Shown: positions 44,041 to 53,072, counted from the first letter of the stretch. The stretch is DNA of 64,000 bases from Oceanibaculum nanhaiense (GCF_002148795.1 NZ_MPOB01000005.1:301023-365022); one strand, 5' to 3'. The notes: generated by a model from the letters alone, not told the origin. Made by a program: numbers and translations.

Positions 44041-44640
44041 ATGTTTCTCGTCGATACCAAGACCAGCGCACAGAAGCTGATCGCGAAAGACAATCCGCCG
44101 CGCGTGCAGATCACCTACGAGGTCTATACCAAGGGCGCCACGCTGGCGGTCTCGCTGCCCTTCGTGGCCGGTATCATGGCCGACCTCGCCGGCCAGACGG
44201 CGCGCGCCGTGCCCTATGCCGAGCGCGACTTCATCCAGCTCGACAATGACAGCTTCGCCCAGTTCATGGGCCGCATCGCGCCCAGCGTGAAGGCGGTCTG
44301 GACCGACCAGAACGGCGACGATGCGGGCGATACGCTCAGTTTCGAGACGATGGACGATTTCGGCCCCGGCGCCATCGCGGCGCGTGCCGACGGCATCGCC
44401 CCGCTGTTCGCTGACCGGCGCGCGCTGATGGGATTGCAGGCCCGGCTCGACGGCAACAATGCCTTCCAGCAGACGGTCATGGCGATCCTGCAGCCGGTCG
44501 GCGACGACAACAAGCCGGAGACCGATCCGGCCAAGATCAACGCCAGCCTGACCGCGCTGCTGACCGAGGTGTTGCAGCAGCGCAGCCAGTACGAGGCTGA
44601 GGTCGCCGCCGACCAGAAGGCGCTGCCGCCGCCCTCCTGA
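44041..44640 (+). CDS. tssB: Type VI secretion contractile sheath small subunit TssB
   Basis: Small subunit of the T6SS contractile sheath (VipA/IglA type), which polymerises with TssC around the Hcp tube. It has 199 aa, somewhat longer than typical TssB (about 165). The start RVQITYEVYTKGATLAVSLPFVAGIMADL is the family hallmark (VHITYDV..LPFV.GVLADL), at about residues 20-48. DFIQLDNDSFAQFMGRIAPSV continues the match. It opens the T6SS operon with a strong AGGGAG ribosome binding site. The C-terminus is divergent. The next gene is tssC, 81 bp away, with a hairpin in the gap. Confidence 0.9.
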   Translation: MFLVDTKTSAQKLIAKDNPPRVQITYEVYTKGATLAVSLPFVAGIMADLAGQTARAVPYAERDFIQLDNDSFAQFMGRIAPSVKAVWTDQNGDDAGDTLSFETMDDFGPGAIAARADGIAPLFADRRALMGLQARLDGNNAFQQTVMAILQPVGDDNKPETDPAKINASLTALLTEVLQQRSQYEAEVAADQKALPPPS

Positions 44641-44676
44641 ACGGCCGGTCTTCCTGTACCCGCATTACGTGCATGA

Positions 44677-44695
44677 GTGGCGCAGATGGCGCCAC
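44677..44695 (+). other. Stem-loop between tssB and tssC
   Basis: GTGGCGC (44677-44683) and GCGCCAC (44689-44695) form a perfect 7-bp stem with a 5-nt loop, 27 bp before the tssC start. There is no T run, so it is not a classical terminator. It may stabilise or process the mRNA to set the TssB:TssC ratio. Confidence 0.4.
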
Positions 44696-44721
44696 CGCCA
44701 TCCTCTCCTGAAGGTGACATC

Positions 44722-46524
44722 ATGACGACACCGATCCAGTCGCTTCCCGCCGATCTGCAACCGGCCTTCACCACCGGCAATCTGGCGCTGGCCCAGACGC
44801 CGGACCAGATGCTGACCGGCCTCGACATGCTGGCCGCCCTCATCGGGCAGGCGCTGCTGGTCTATCCGCCGGCTGCCGATCCGGGGGCAGCGCCGGCCAA
44901 GCCGACGCCGCCGGCTGCGATTGCCGACGATGCCAGCGCCGCCGACAAGGAGACCTACCAGACGGCGCTGAAGAAATACCAGACCGACCTCGCCGCCTAT
45001 GAGATGCATCCCTATCTGGCGGCCGCCTGGGCATCGACGCAGGCGCCAACGGCACCGACCATCCCGCCGGAGGCGACACCGGAGGAAAAGGCGGAGGCCG
45101 AGGCGAAATACGCGCTGAAGCAGGATATCTATGCCGAGGGGCAGAAATTCGTCAGCGGGCTGAAGGCCGCCATCGAACTGGACGAGCCGATGGCCTTCAC
45201 GGCTTCCTGCATCGACCGGCTGACCGGGCAGGTCTCGGATCAGGTGAACCAGATCCTGCACGACCCGGACTATCAGGCGCTGGAAGCGCACTGGCGCGGC
45301 CTCAGCTACATAGTCATGAGCACCCACACCAACCAGGACCTCATCCTGCGCGTGCTGGACTGCAGCTATGACGAGGTGAAGGCGGACTTCAAGAAGGCGA
45401 CCGGCTGGGACCAGACGGCGCTGTTCAAGAAAATCTATACCCAGGAATACGGCACGCTGGGCGGCAAGCCCTATGGGGTGATGATCGGCGATTTCGCCGC
45501 CTTCTCCGCCGCCAAGCCGGATGTCGATGCGCTGGAACGCATGGCGCAGATCGCCGCCGCCTCGCACTGCCCGTTCGTGGGGGCGGCCTCGCCGCACATG
45601 TTCGGGCTGACCAGCTTCACCGACCTGAACAAGCCGACCTCGCTGTCCAAGATCTTCGGCGGGCTGGATTATCTCGACTACAATTCGCTGCGCTCCTTCA
45701 CCGATTCCCGCTACGTCTCGCTGGTGCTGCCACAGGTGCTGCTGCGCTCACCCTACGATGCGGTGAACAACCCGGCGGACGGGTTCGAGGATTTCGAGGA
45801 GACGCTGGGGTCCGGCGCCAATCAGCGCAGCGACCAGTATTTCCTGTGGGGCAACCCCGCCTATTACGAGGGCGCGCTGATCACCAACGCCTTCTACACC
45901 TACAACTGGCTGGCCGCGATCCGGGGCGAGCAGGGCGGCGGGCTGATTGAGAATCTGCCGGTCTATACCTTCACCACCGCGGCCGGCGAACAGGCGATGA
46001 AGATCCCGACGCAGGTGATGATCCCCGACCGCCGCGAGGCGGAGCTGAACGATCTCGGCTTTATCGCCATCTGCAACCGAAAGCTGACCAACCAGGCGGT
46101 GGTGTTCGGTGGCAAGACCATCCACAACCCGCCGAAATGGGATAATTCCAGCGCCGCCGGCCAGGCGGCGAACGCCAGCGAATCGCTGTCGGCGACGCTG
46201 CCCTACATGCTGAACGCGGCGCGCATCGCGCAATACATCAAGGTGATGCTGCGCGACACGGTGGGCAGTTTCGAGACCTCCGCCACCTTGCAGAACATGG
46301 TGAATGACTGGCTGGGCACGCTGGTGCTGCTGGATGACGAGGCGCAGCAGAGCGTGAAGGCGCGCTATCCGCTGCGCAACGCGCGGGCCGATGTGCAGGC
46401 CGTGCCTGGCAAGCCCGGCTACTACACCGCGACCGTCTATCTGCAGCCCTTCTTCCAGCTTGAAGGGGTGGAGGTGACGATCAGCCTGGTGGCCGAGCTG
46501 CCGCCGCCGGCCGCCGCCGCGTAA
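44722..46524 (+). CDS. tssC: Type VI secretion contractile sheath large subunit TssC (N-terminally extended)
   Basis: Large T6SS sheath subunit (VipB-like). It has 600 aa against the usual 490-500. The conserved core begins at about residue 160: CIDRLTGQVSDQVNQILHDP, YQALEAHWRGL (184-194), GEYGTLGGKPYGVMIGDF-like, FGGLDYLDYNSLRSFTDSRYV, and SEFHPLG-like DRREAELNDLGFIAI. Before it lie a Pro/Ala-rich linker (about 48-72) and a charged helical segment (about 73-148). The usual ClpV-binding N-terminal helix is not recognisable. The ATG at 44722 follows GAAGGTG; the earlier in-frame start at 44677 lies in the hairpin. Forms the operon core with tssB and hcp. Confidence 0.9.
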   Translation: MTTPIQSLPADLQPAFTTGNLALAQTPDQMLTGLDMLAALIGQALLVYPPAADPGAAPAKPTPPAAIADDASAADKETYQTALKKYQTDLAAYEMHPYLAAAWASTQAPTAPTIPPEATPEEKAEAEAKYALKQDIYAEGQKFVSGLKAAIELDEPMAFTASCIDRLTGQVSDQVNQILHDPDYQALEAHWRGLSYIVMSTHTNQDLILRVLDCSYDEVKADFKKATGWDQTALFKKIYTQEYGTLGGKPYGVMIGDFAAFSAAKPDVDALERMAQIAAASHCPFVGAASPHMFGLTSFTDLNKPTSLSKIFGGLDYLDYNSLRSFTDSRYVSLVLPQVLLRSPYDAVNNPADGFEDFEETLGSGANQRSDQYFLWGNPAYYEGALITNAFYTYNWLAAIRGEQGGGLIENLPVYTFTTAAGEQAMKIPTQVMIPDRREAELNDLGFIAICNRKLTNQAVVFGGKTIHNPPKWDNSSAAGQAANASESLSATLPYMLNAARIAQYIKVMLRDTVGSFETSATLQNMVNDWLGTLVLLDDEAQQSVKARYPLRNARADVQAVPGKPGYYTATVYLQPFFQLEGVEVTISLVAELPPPAAAA

Positions 46525-46580
46525 CCCCGACAGCCCGCTAGGGCTCCAGCGACAGGCATCAGACGGCCAGGGAGGCCCCC

Positions 46581-47078
46581 ATGGACTACATCGTCCTCAA
46601 CATCGCCGACAAATACGCCATCAAGGGCGAATGCACGCTCGACAAGCATACCGACCAGATCAACCTGCTGGGCTTTTCCACCGGCGTGGCGATGCCGCTG
46701 CATTTCGACTCCTCGGGCGGCGGCCGCGCCACCGGCCGCGCGCAGGTGCAGGACATCACGGTCACGAAATATCTCGACCAGGCGACCCCGAAGCTGAACC
46801 TCGGCTGCTGCCTCGCCACCGAGCTGGGCAAGATCGAGATTTACCTGATCCGCACCTCGGGCGACAAGCCGATCGAGGCGATGACCTACACGCTGGAGAA
46901 CGCGATGGTCTCCTCCGTGTCGCTGAATGCCGGCGGCAACGATCTGCCCGTCGAATCGGTCACCTTCAACTTCACCAAGATCACCTGGAGCTACCAGTTC
47001 GAGACCAAGGAAGGCGACCAGAAGGGCAAGGTCGAGACCGAGTACGACATGGAAAAGGCGACCGGCCAGGGCAAGTAG
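46581..47078 (+). CDS. hcp: Type VI secretion inner tube protein Hcp (TssD)
   Basis: A 165-aa Hcp/TssD protein forming hexameric rings of the T6SS inner tube and carrying or exporting effectors. Typical features are the internal GECTLDKHTDQINLLGFSTG loop region, the beta-barrel pattern DITVTKYLDQATPKLNL, and the late block VESVTFNFTKITWSYQF. Length fits the non-fused form; no effector domain is attached. The ATG at 46581 has the strong site AGGGAGG just upstream. It lies 56 bp after tssC and 21 bp before tssE. Confidence 0.93.
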   Translation: MDYIVLNIADKYAIKGECTLDKHTDQINLLGFSTGVAMPLHFDSSGGGRATGRAQVQDITVTKYLDQATPKLNLGCCLATELGKIEIYLIRTSGDKPIEAMTYTLENAMVSSVSLNAGGNDLPVESVTFNFTKITWSYQFETKEGDQKGKVETEYDMEKATGQGK

Positions 47079-47099
47079 CTCAGCACCGGGTGACGGATC

Positions 47100-47543
47100 G
47101 TGCCTTCCCGCGAAGTGTATGGCCAGCGCGCGCCGCTGTTCGAGCGGCTGTCCGCCCGCGACACGCCGCTGGTGCTGGACGGGCCGGCGCTGGCGGAGTC
47201 GATCCGGGGCGCGCTGGTGCGGCTGCTGGGCTCGCGCGCCGACCGCTCGGTCGCCTCCTATCTGGCCGGGCCGCGCCTCGTCACCTCCTACGGCGTGCCG
47301 GGCACAGTGGATTTCACTGCCGTCTCGCTGTCCGACCGGCAACTGATGGCGCGCTGCCTTGAGGCTGCCATTGCCAGCTATGAGCCTCGCCTGTCCGACA
47401 TCTCTGTCGTCCTCGAGCCGACGCGCGACCGGCTGCGTCCGCTGGAGGCGCGGCTGACCGCGACGGTAACGCTAATGGGCTATCAGCGCGCCGTGGTGTT
47501 CCTGCTGAACGGGCGCGCGGTGACGCTGGCAGGGGAGGGCTGA
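47100..47543 (+). CDS. tssE: Type VI secretion baseplate protein TssE
   Basis: A 147-aa gp25-like baseplate subunit that starts sheath assembly together with TssFGK. Matching segments are PLFERLSARDT at the start, SYLAGPRLVTSYGVPGTVDF (family consensus: ...VLNYGLPDL) and the C-terminal strand region RPLEARLTATVTLMGY. The start is GTG at 47100. It ends one base before tssF. Fits the common B-C-hcp-E-F-G order. Confidence 0.88.
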   Translation: MPSREVYGQRAPLFERLSARDTPLVLDGPALAESIRGALVRLLGSRADRSVASYLAGPRLVTSYGVPGTVDFTAVSLSDRQLMARCLEAAIASYEPRLSDISVVLEPTRDRLRPLEARLTATVTLMGYQRAVVFLLNGRAVTLAGEG

Positions 47544-47544
47544 G

Positions 47545-49341
47545 ATGGACGGCTACGAAACGCTGCTGCCCTATTACCAGCGCGAGCTATCCTTCCTGCG
47601 CCGGGAAGGGGCGGATTTCGCGCAGCAATACCCACAGATCGCGCGCCGGCTGGACGTGGCGGGTGATACCGTCACCGATCCGGATGTCGAGCGGCTGATC
47701 GAATCCGTGGCCTTCCTGACGGCCCGCATCCAGCATGTCATCGACCAGGAATTCCCGATCATCCCGACGGCGATGCTGGATATTCTCTATCCGCAATTCT
47801 CGACGCCGATCCCGTCCATGGCCATCGCCCAGTTCCGCCCGCCGGAGGAGGCAGGCAAGCTGACCACCGGCCTGACCGTGGAGCGCGGCCGGCAGTTCTT
47901 CGCCGCCAGCGGGGAGAAGGGGGCGCCGGTGGTGCGCTTCCGCACCTGCTATCCGGCGACCATCTGGCCGTTGCAGCCGAGCTATGCCGGCTTCGACGAC
48001 AGCTATCCCGAGATCGTGCAGGCGGAGCGTGCACGCAGCCTGTTCCGCCTGCGGCTGCGCAGCACCGGCCCCGGCTTCGCGGTGCTGGGGGTGGAGCGGC
48101 TGCGGGTCTATCTGGCCGGTATCGAGCTGCTGACCGACCGGCTGTACCAGATGCTGACCTCGGAAATCCGTTGCGTCTATGTGCTGCCCGATGGCGATGC
48201 CTCGCGCAGGGTCCGGCTGCCGGCCGCCAGCGTGGAGCCTGTCGGGTTCCGGCCTGACGAGGCGGTGCTGCCGGACATGCCCTACGGCCTCGACGGCTAC
48301 CGGTTGCTGCTGGAGCTGTTCCAGTTTCCCGACAAGTTCCGGTTCCTCGACTTCACCGGGCTGGATGTGGCGGGCGATGCCACCATGATCGACCTGCTGT
48401 TTCCGGTAACCGTGTCGCCGCCGGCGGAAATCCATGCCGACCCTGGTACCTTCCGGCTGGGCTGCACGCCGGTCATCAACCTGTTCCGCGGCGTCAGCCA
48501 GCCGATCCGCCTGACCGGGGAGAAGCTCGATTATCCGGTGCTGGCCGATCTTGGCGACCGCGCCTCGGTCGAGGTGCATTCGATCGGCCGGGTTGCCGCC
48601 ACGCCCGATCCCGACCGGCCGGTCGCCTGGGTGAAGCCCTATTTCGGTTTCGCCGGGCCGGAGGGCCAGGCCGAGGATGGGCTGTACTGGGTCGCCCGCC
48701 GCCGCCCGACACGGCTGGCCGGCGTGCCCGGCGACGAGATGGTGCTGAGCTTCGTCGATCCCGCCTTCAAGCCGGCCTTTCCGGCGGACCGCGTGCTCTA
48801 TGCCCAGCTGCTGTGTACCAACCGGCGGCTTGCCCCCTTCCTGCCGGCGAACCAGCCCTTGCAGCCGGACGAGGCGGCGGTGCCCGGCACCCAGGCGCTG
48901 CTGACCGCGCCAACCATGCCGCTGGAACCGGCGACGGACGGTTCATCCCTGTGGCAACTGGTTACGCAGCTGGCCCTCGGGCAGGCCTCGCTGGTCGCCG
49001 GCGACGGCGCGGTGCTGCGCCAGTTCCTGCAGCTGTACGAGCTGGACGGGATGGTCTCCAGCAACGTGCTGATCGACGCGCTGGCCGGTGCGACCGCCAC
49101 GCCCGCAACTTTACGCGCGGCGGATGGCGCCAGCCTGATCCATGGCAGTGACATCACGCTCAGCTTCGACGACACGGTACGGCCGGAAGGCAGCCTCTAC
49201 ATACTGGCCACGGTGCTGGACCGGGTGCTGCCGGTCTTCGCCAGCGCCAACAGCTTCACGCGGCTGTCGGCGCGGCTGCTCAGCAAGGCGGAAAGGTGGA
49301 AATCATGGCCGGCCCGGATCGGCGACCGCCCGCTGCTGTGA
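47545..49341 (+). CDS. tssF: Type VI secretion baseplate protein TssF
   Basis: A 598-aa baseplate wedge subunit (VasA/ImpG). The N-terminus YYQRELSFLRREGADFAQQYPQIARRL and VERLIESVAFLTARIQHVID are the defining TssF block (residues of about 9-70), followed by LLDILYPQF-like ILYPQFSTPIPSMAI. The length is standard. It is adjacent to tssE (1-bp gap) and overlaps tssG by 37 bp, as these two often do, since TssF and TssG form a fixed 2:1 complex. Confidence 0.93.
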   Translation: MDGYETLLPYYQRELSFLRREGADFAQQYPQIARRLDVAGDTVTDPDVERLIESVAFLTARIQHVIDQEFPIIPTAMLDILYPQFSTPIPSMAIAQFRPPEEAGKLTTGLTVERGRQFFAASGEKGAPVVRFRTCYPATIWPLQPSYAGFDDSYPEIVQAERARSLFRLRLRSTGPGFAVLGVERLRVYLAGIELLTDRLYQMLTSEIRCVYVLPDGDASRRVRLPAASVEPVGFRPDEAVLPDMPYGLDGYRLLLELFQFPDKFRFLDFTGLDVAGDATMIDLLFPVTVSPPAEIHADPGTFRLGCTPVINLFRGVSQPIRLTGEKLDYPVLADLGDRASVEVHSIGRVAATPDPDRPVAWVKPYFGFAGPEGQAEDGLYWVARRRPTRLAGVPGDEMVLSFVDPAFKPAFPADRVLYAQLLCTNRRLAPFLPANQPLQPDEAAVPGTQALLTAPTMPLEPATDGSSLWQLVTQLALGQASLVAGDGAVLRQFLQLYELDGMVSSNVLIDALAGATATPATLRAADGASLIHGSDITLSFDDTVRPEGSLYILATVLDRVLPVFASANSFTRLSARLLSKAERWKSWPARIGDRPLL

Positions 49342-50387
49342 TCGACCGGCTGTTCGCGCAGCCCTGGCGGTTCGAGTTCTGCCAGGCAGTGCGGCTGCTG
49401 GAGGCGCTGGTGCGCGCGCCGAAACCAGTCGGCGAATCCGGCAATCCGGAGATGGAGCCGATCCGCTTCCGCGCCGCGCCGACCTTCAGCTTCGAGGGGG
49501 CGCCGGTGCGCCATGTCACGCCGCCACTGATATCCCTGACCAGTTCGGCGATGGAGACCTACCTGCGGCAGGATGGCAGCAGTGTCGCGCAGGCCGACAT
49601 GATCGTCAGCTTCTTCGGCCTCGCCGGCACGGTGGGCGCGCTGCCGCTGGCCGATACCGAAAGGCTGCTGCGTGCGGTGCAGAAGCGCGATCCGGCGATG
49701 GCGGATTTCCTGGCGCTGTTCGAGAACCGGCTGATCGCCGTCTATTACCGCGCCCGCAAGGCGCAGCGCCCGGCCTTCGATCCGGTGCCGCCGGAGGACT
49801 CGGCGCTGGCCTACTATCTGCAGGCAATCATGGGCTTCGCCCTACCCGGGATTGCCGCCAGTCTGCCACCCGATCTGCGCCGCCGGCTGCTGCCCTTCGC
49901 CGGGATGCTGGCCGGGGTGCGCCGCCCTATGGAGGGCTTGCATAAACTGCTGGCCGGCGTGCTTTCCCTGCCGGTCGCCATCGAGGCGCCGGTGCCGCGC
50001 ATGGCCAGGGTGGCGGTGGATCAGCGCAGCGCGCTCGGCACCCGGCTGGGGCGGTTCCAGGCGCTGGGCAAGAACGCCGTACTGGGCGGGCGGCTGTCGG
50101 ATGGCGGGCGGACGATCCGGCTCTGGATCGGGCCGCTCGACCGCCCCGCCTATGATGGCTTGCTGCCAGGCGGGCCGGGCTTCGAGATTCTGCGCCGGCT
50201 GGCCGGGCTGTATCTTGGCGACGGCTATGCGGTGGAGGTTCGTCCGGTCCTGCATGCCGAGGATGTCAGCGGTGCCAGCCTTTCCGCAAAGTCGGGCGCG
50301 CGGCTCGGCCTGACCAGCTGGCTGCTGGGTGGGGCCGCCGATTCGGATGCCTGCGAGGCCCGCTTCGCCCTGCCGGCGGTGCGCTAA
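49305..50387 (+). CDS. tssG: Type VI secretion baseplate protein TssG
   Basis: A 360-aa baseplate subunit (VasB/ImpH). The N-terminal segment VIDRLFAQPWRFEFCQAVRLLEAL (residues of about 11-34) is the family block, then IRFRAAPTFSFEGAPV, the LFDxALRP-like phrase being less conserved. The ATG at 49305 is used; a GTG at 49296 is possible. It overlaps tssF by 37 bp and ends directly against vgrG (no spacer). The C-terminal GARLGLTSWLLGG is typical. Confidence 0.92.
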   Translation: MAGPDRRPPAAVIDRLFAQPWRFEFCQAVRLLEALVRAPKPVGESGNPEMEPIRFRAAPTFSFEGAPVRHVTPPLISLTSSAMETYLRQDGSSVAQADMIVSFFGLAGTVGALPLADTERLLRAVQKRDPAMADFLALFENRLIAVYYRARKAQRPAFDPVPPEDSALAYYLQAIMGFALPGIAASLPPDLRRRLLPFAGMLAGVRRPMEGLHKLLAGVLSLPVAIEAPVPRMARVAVDQRSALGTRLGRFQALGKNAVLGGRLSDGGRTIRLWIGPLDRPAYDGLLPGGPGFEILRRLAGLYLGDGYAVEVRPVLHAEDVSGASLSAKSGARLGLTSWLLGGAADSDACEARFALPAVR

Positions 50388-52322
50388 ATGGCCGGGCCGG
50401 TCTTCGCCGCCACGGTGAAGACGCCGCTGTCCGGCGTCGCCTTCACACTGCTGGCGCTGGAGGCGGAGGAAGGCCTGTCCCGGCCCTTCCGCTATCTGGC
50501 GACGGTGCGGGCCGACAAGGCGGATGCCGATGTCGCCAGCCTGCTTGGCAAGATCGCCTCGGTCACGCTGACCGCCGATGGCAAGGCGAAGCGGCTGTTC
50601 TCCGGCATCGTCGCCGAGGCCGGGCAGCTGGATGCTGACCCGCGCGGCGCCAGCTACCGGCTCGATATCCGCCCCGCGCTCTGGCTGCTTAGCCTCGCCG
50701 GCGACTGCCGCATCTTCCAGCAGAAGAGCCTGTCCGACATCGCCAAGACGGTGCTGAAGGCGGATGGGGCGACACGGATATCGGACAAGCTGTCGGGCAC
50801 CTACGACGCGCTCGATTATGTGGCGCAGTTCGATGAAAGCGACTTCGCCTTCGTCAGCCGCCTGCTGGAACGCGCCGGTATCTTCTATTTCTTCACCCAT
50901 GCGGAGGAAGGGGAGACGCTGGTGCTGGCCGACGATTCCTCGGCCTTCAAGCCGATTGCCGGCCCTTCGGCGCTGAATTACCGGATGGCGCAGGGCAGCG
51001 GGTTGCAGCCCGACGCGGTGTCCTTCCTCAGCAGGTCGGCGCGGATGACGACCGGCACATTCTCGACCGGCGATTATAGCTTCCTCACCCCTTCGACCGA
51101 TCTGACGGTGACGTCCAAGGGCAAGGGCAGCGACGTCACCCGTTATCTTTATCCCGGCGGCTACGAGAAGCGCGACGCGGGCGATGCCATCGCCAAGCAC
51201 CAGATCCAGGCGCTGGACGCGGATGCCGTGCAGCTTGCCGGGGAAAGCGCCTGCCCGACCCTGCTGCCCGGCGCCACAATCAGCATCCAGGGCTATGGCG
51301 ATGCCAAGGTGAACGGGAAGTATGTGCTGATCTCGGTCAGCCATATCTTTACCGAGGATGGCTACCGCAACCGCTTCACCGCACTGCCCGCCGATACGGT
51401 GATTCGGCCGCTGGCGCTGACCCCGCGTCCGCGCATCGCCGGGCTGCAAACGGCGAAGGTGGTCGGCAAGCAGGGCGAGGAAATCTGGACCGACAAGTAT
51501 GGCCGCATCAAGGTCCAGTTCCCCTGGGACCGGCAGGGCAAGTCGGACGAGAACAGCTCCTGCTGGATCAGGGTCGTGCAGGGCTGGGCCGGTAAGGGCT
51601 GGGGCCATCTGTTCGTGCCGCGCATCGGCATGGAGGTGATGGTCGCCTTCGTCGATGGCGACCCCGACCGGCCACTGGTGGTGGGCGCGCTCTACAATGC
51701 CGAGCAGACAGTTCCCGTCACCCTGCCGGGCGACCAGACCAAGAGCACGATAAAGACCAACTCCTCCAAGGGCGGCGGCGGTTTCAACCAGATCCTGTTC
51801 GACGACGCGAAGGACAAGGAGCTGATCTATCTGCACGCCCAGAAGGACATGACGTCGGAGGTGCTGCACAACCGGACTGCGACAGTCACGCAGGACGAGA
51901 AACTGACTGTCTCCAAGGGCGACCGCACGGTGGAGGTCTCAGAGGGCAAGGAGACGCACAGTGTGAAGAAGACCCGCGACGTGACGGTCACGGGCAAGGA
52001 GACGCACACCAACAAGGCGGATTTCGACCACACGGTGGACGGCAATATGAGCCTCACCGTGAAGGGCAATTACAGCCTGACCGTGCAGGGCTCCATCACC
52101 ATCAAGGCGACCGGTGCCGTCACCATCGAGAGCAGCACTGGGGCGGTCACGGTGAAGGCAGCGCAGAGCCTCGAGACCTCCGGGATGACGATCTCCAACA
52201 AGGCGACGACCAGCCTGACCAACGATGGCGGCATGTCGATCACCAACACCGCGCAGGGCAAGGCCGCGCTGGAGAGCAGCGGCATGGTCACGATCAACGG
52301 CGCGATGGTGAAGATCAATTGA
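50388..52322 (+). CDS. vgrG: Type VI secretion spike protein VgrG (TssI)
   Basis: A 644-aa VgrG that trimerises as the spike on Hcp. The gp27-like domains run to about residue 360 (FRYLATVRADKADAD; GIFYFFTHAEEGETLVLADD). The OB/gp5 region includes KYGRIKVQFPWDR and SCWIRVVQGWAGKGWG. From about residue 440 to the end the sequence is a beta-helix needle of short repeats such as VTVTGKETH, MSLTVKGNYSLTV and GAVTVKAAQS. There is no toxin domain after it, so effectors must be loaded non-covalently. Its stop overlaps the MORN-like gene start by 4 bp. Confidence 0.95.
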   Translation: MAGPVFAATVKTPLSGVAFTLLALEAEEGLSRPFRYLATVRADKADADVASLLGKIASVTLTADGKAKRLFSGIVAEAGQLDADPRGASYRLDIRPALWLLSLAGDCRIFQQKSLSDIAKTVLKADGATRISDKLSGTYDALDYVAQFDESDFAFVSRLLERAGIFYFFTHAEEGETLVLADDSSAFKPIAGPSALNYRMAQGSGLQPDAVSFLSRSARMTTGTFSTGDYSFLTPSTDLTVTSKGKGSDVTRYLYPGGYEKRDAGDAIAKHQIQALDADAVQLAGESACPTLLPGATISIQGYGDAKVNGKYVLISVSHIFTEDGYRNRFTALPADTVIRPLALTPRPRIAGLQTAKVVGKQGEEIWTDKYGRIKVQFPWDRQGKSDENSSCWIRVVQGWAGKGWGHLFVPRIGMEVMVAFVDGDPDRPLVVGALYNAEQTVPVTLPGDQTKSTIKTNSSKGGGGFNQILFDDAKDKELIYLHAQKDMTSEVLHNRTATVTQDEKLTVSKGDRTVEVSEGKETHSVKKTRDVTVTGKETHTNKADFDHTVDGNMSLTVKGNYSLTVQGSITIKATGAVTIESSTGAVTVKAAQSLETSGMTISNKATTSLTNDGGMSITNTAQGKAALESSGMVTINGAMVKIN

Positions 52323-52681
52323 GCGCGCCCGAGCCTCATACCGAGCCCCTCCTGCTGCTGGACGCCAAGGGCCGGCCGGAGGTCGAGGGCCAGACGCTCG
52401 ATGGCAAGCTGGACGGGCTGGTGCGCTTCTACGCGGATGGGCGGCTGGCGATGACGGCGACCTACCGGACCGGCGCGCTGGACGGGCCGATGGTGAGCTA
52501 TGGGGCGGACGGGGCGGTGCTGGCGGAGATGCTCTATCGCGACGGCGAGAAGATTTCCGAGACAACGCCTCCGCCCCCGCAACCAGCGCCCGCTCCGCCG
52601 CCCGCCGAACCGCCTGGTCTGCTCCAGCTGCTGAAGCAATGGCTGGCGATAAAGCTGAAACCCGCGAAAGGAGGTCACTGA
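52319..52681 (+). CDS. MORN-repeat-like protein in the T6SS locus
   Basis: A 120-aa protein with two or three MORN-like (YwqK-type) repeats at about residues 18-83: LDGKLDGLVRFYADGRLAMTA, GALDGPMVSYGADGAVLAEM and LYRDGEKISE. A Pro-rich linker (PPPPQPAPAPPPAEPP, about residues 85-100) and a basic amphipathic tail (LLKQWLAIKLKPAKGGH) follow. No catalytic residues or signal peptide are seen. It is translationally coupled to vgrG and lies 2 bp before the PAAR-like gene. A spike-assembly accessory or adaptor between VgrG and the PAAR-like tip is plausible, but that is inference. Confidence 0.8.
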   Translation: MSAPEPHTEPLLLLDAKGRPEVEGQTLDGKLDGLVRFYADGRLAMTATYRTGALDGPMVSYGADGAVLAEMLYRDGEKISETTPPPPQPAPAPPPAEPPGLLQLLKQWLAIKLKPAKGGH

Positions 52682-52682
52682 C

Positions 52683-53072
52683 ATGGCGATGCAGGTCTGT
52701 GCCGGGGCCATGCTGATGTGCAGCTTCGGCGTCGCGCCGGCGGCGCTGTCGGTGCTGCCGACCAACCGGGTGATGGCAGGCGGGCCGCCGGCGGCTACCA
52801 TCATGGACCATATCCCCATCGTGAACATTCCGCCCTTCGGCATGTGCACCAGCCTCGCCAACCCGACTGTCGCGGCGGCCACGACGGCGGCTTTCGGCGT
52901 GCTGACGCCGATGCCCTGCGTGCCGGTGGTGCCGGCACCCTGGGTGCCCGGTGCGCCGACGGTGCTGATCGGCTCGATGCCGGCGCTCGACAACAACTGC
53001 AAGGCGATGTGCACCTGGGCCGGTGTCATCCAGATCACCGTGCCGGGCCAGTTCACGGTGATGGTGCCATGA
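52683..53072 (+). CDS. DUF4150 PAAR-like tip protein
   Basis: A 129-aa protein of the PAAR-like DUF4150 group, expected to cap the VgrG spike. The start VCAGAMLMCSFGVAPAAL and the repeated Cys/Pro-rich stretches (IPPFGMCTSLANP; MPCVPVVPAPWVPG; NNCKAMCTWAGVIQI) fit. No C-terminal toxin extension is present. It shares overlapping codons with tssJ (stop at 53072, start at 53069). A spike-tip role is well supported by position next to vgrG. Confidence 0.88.
   Translation: MAMQVCAGAMLMCSFGVAPAALSVLPTNRVMAGGPPAATIMDHIPIVNIPPFGMCTSLANPTVAAATTAAFGVLTPMPCVPVVPAPWVPGAPTVLIGSMPALDNNCKAMCTWAGVIQITVPGQFTVMVP

Noticed and set aside
49842-51869. Minus-strand frame (675 codons) opposite tssG and vgrG
   Set aside because: Antisense shadow of two recognisable T6SS genes.
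50388-52322. Evolved VgrG with a C-terminal toxin
   Set aside because: The C-terminal third is short repeating beta-helix needle sequence to the last residue; no extra domain follows.
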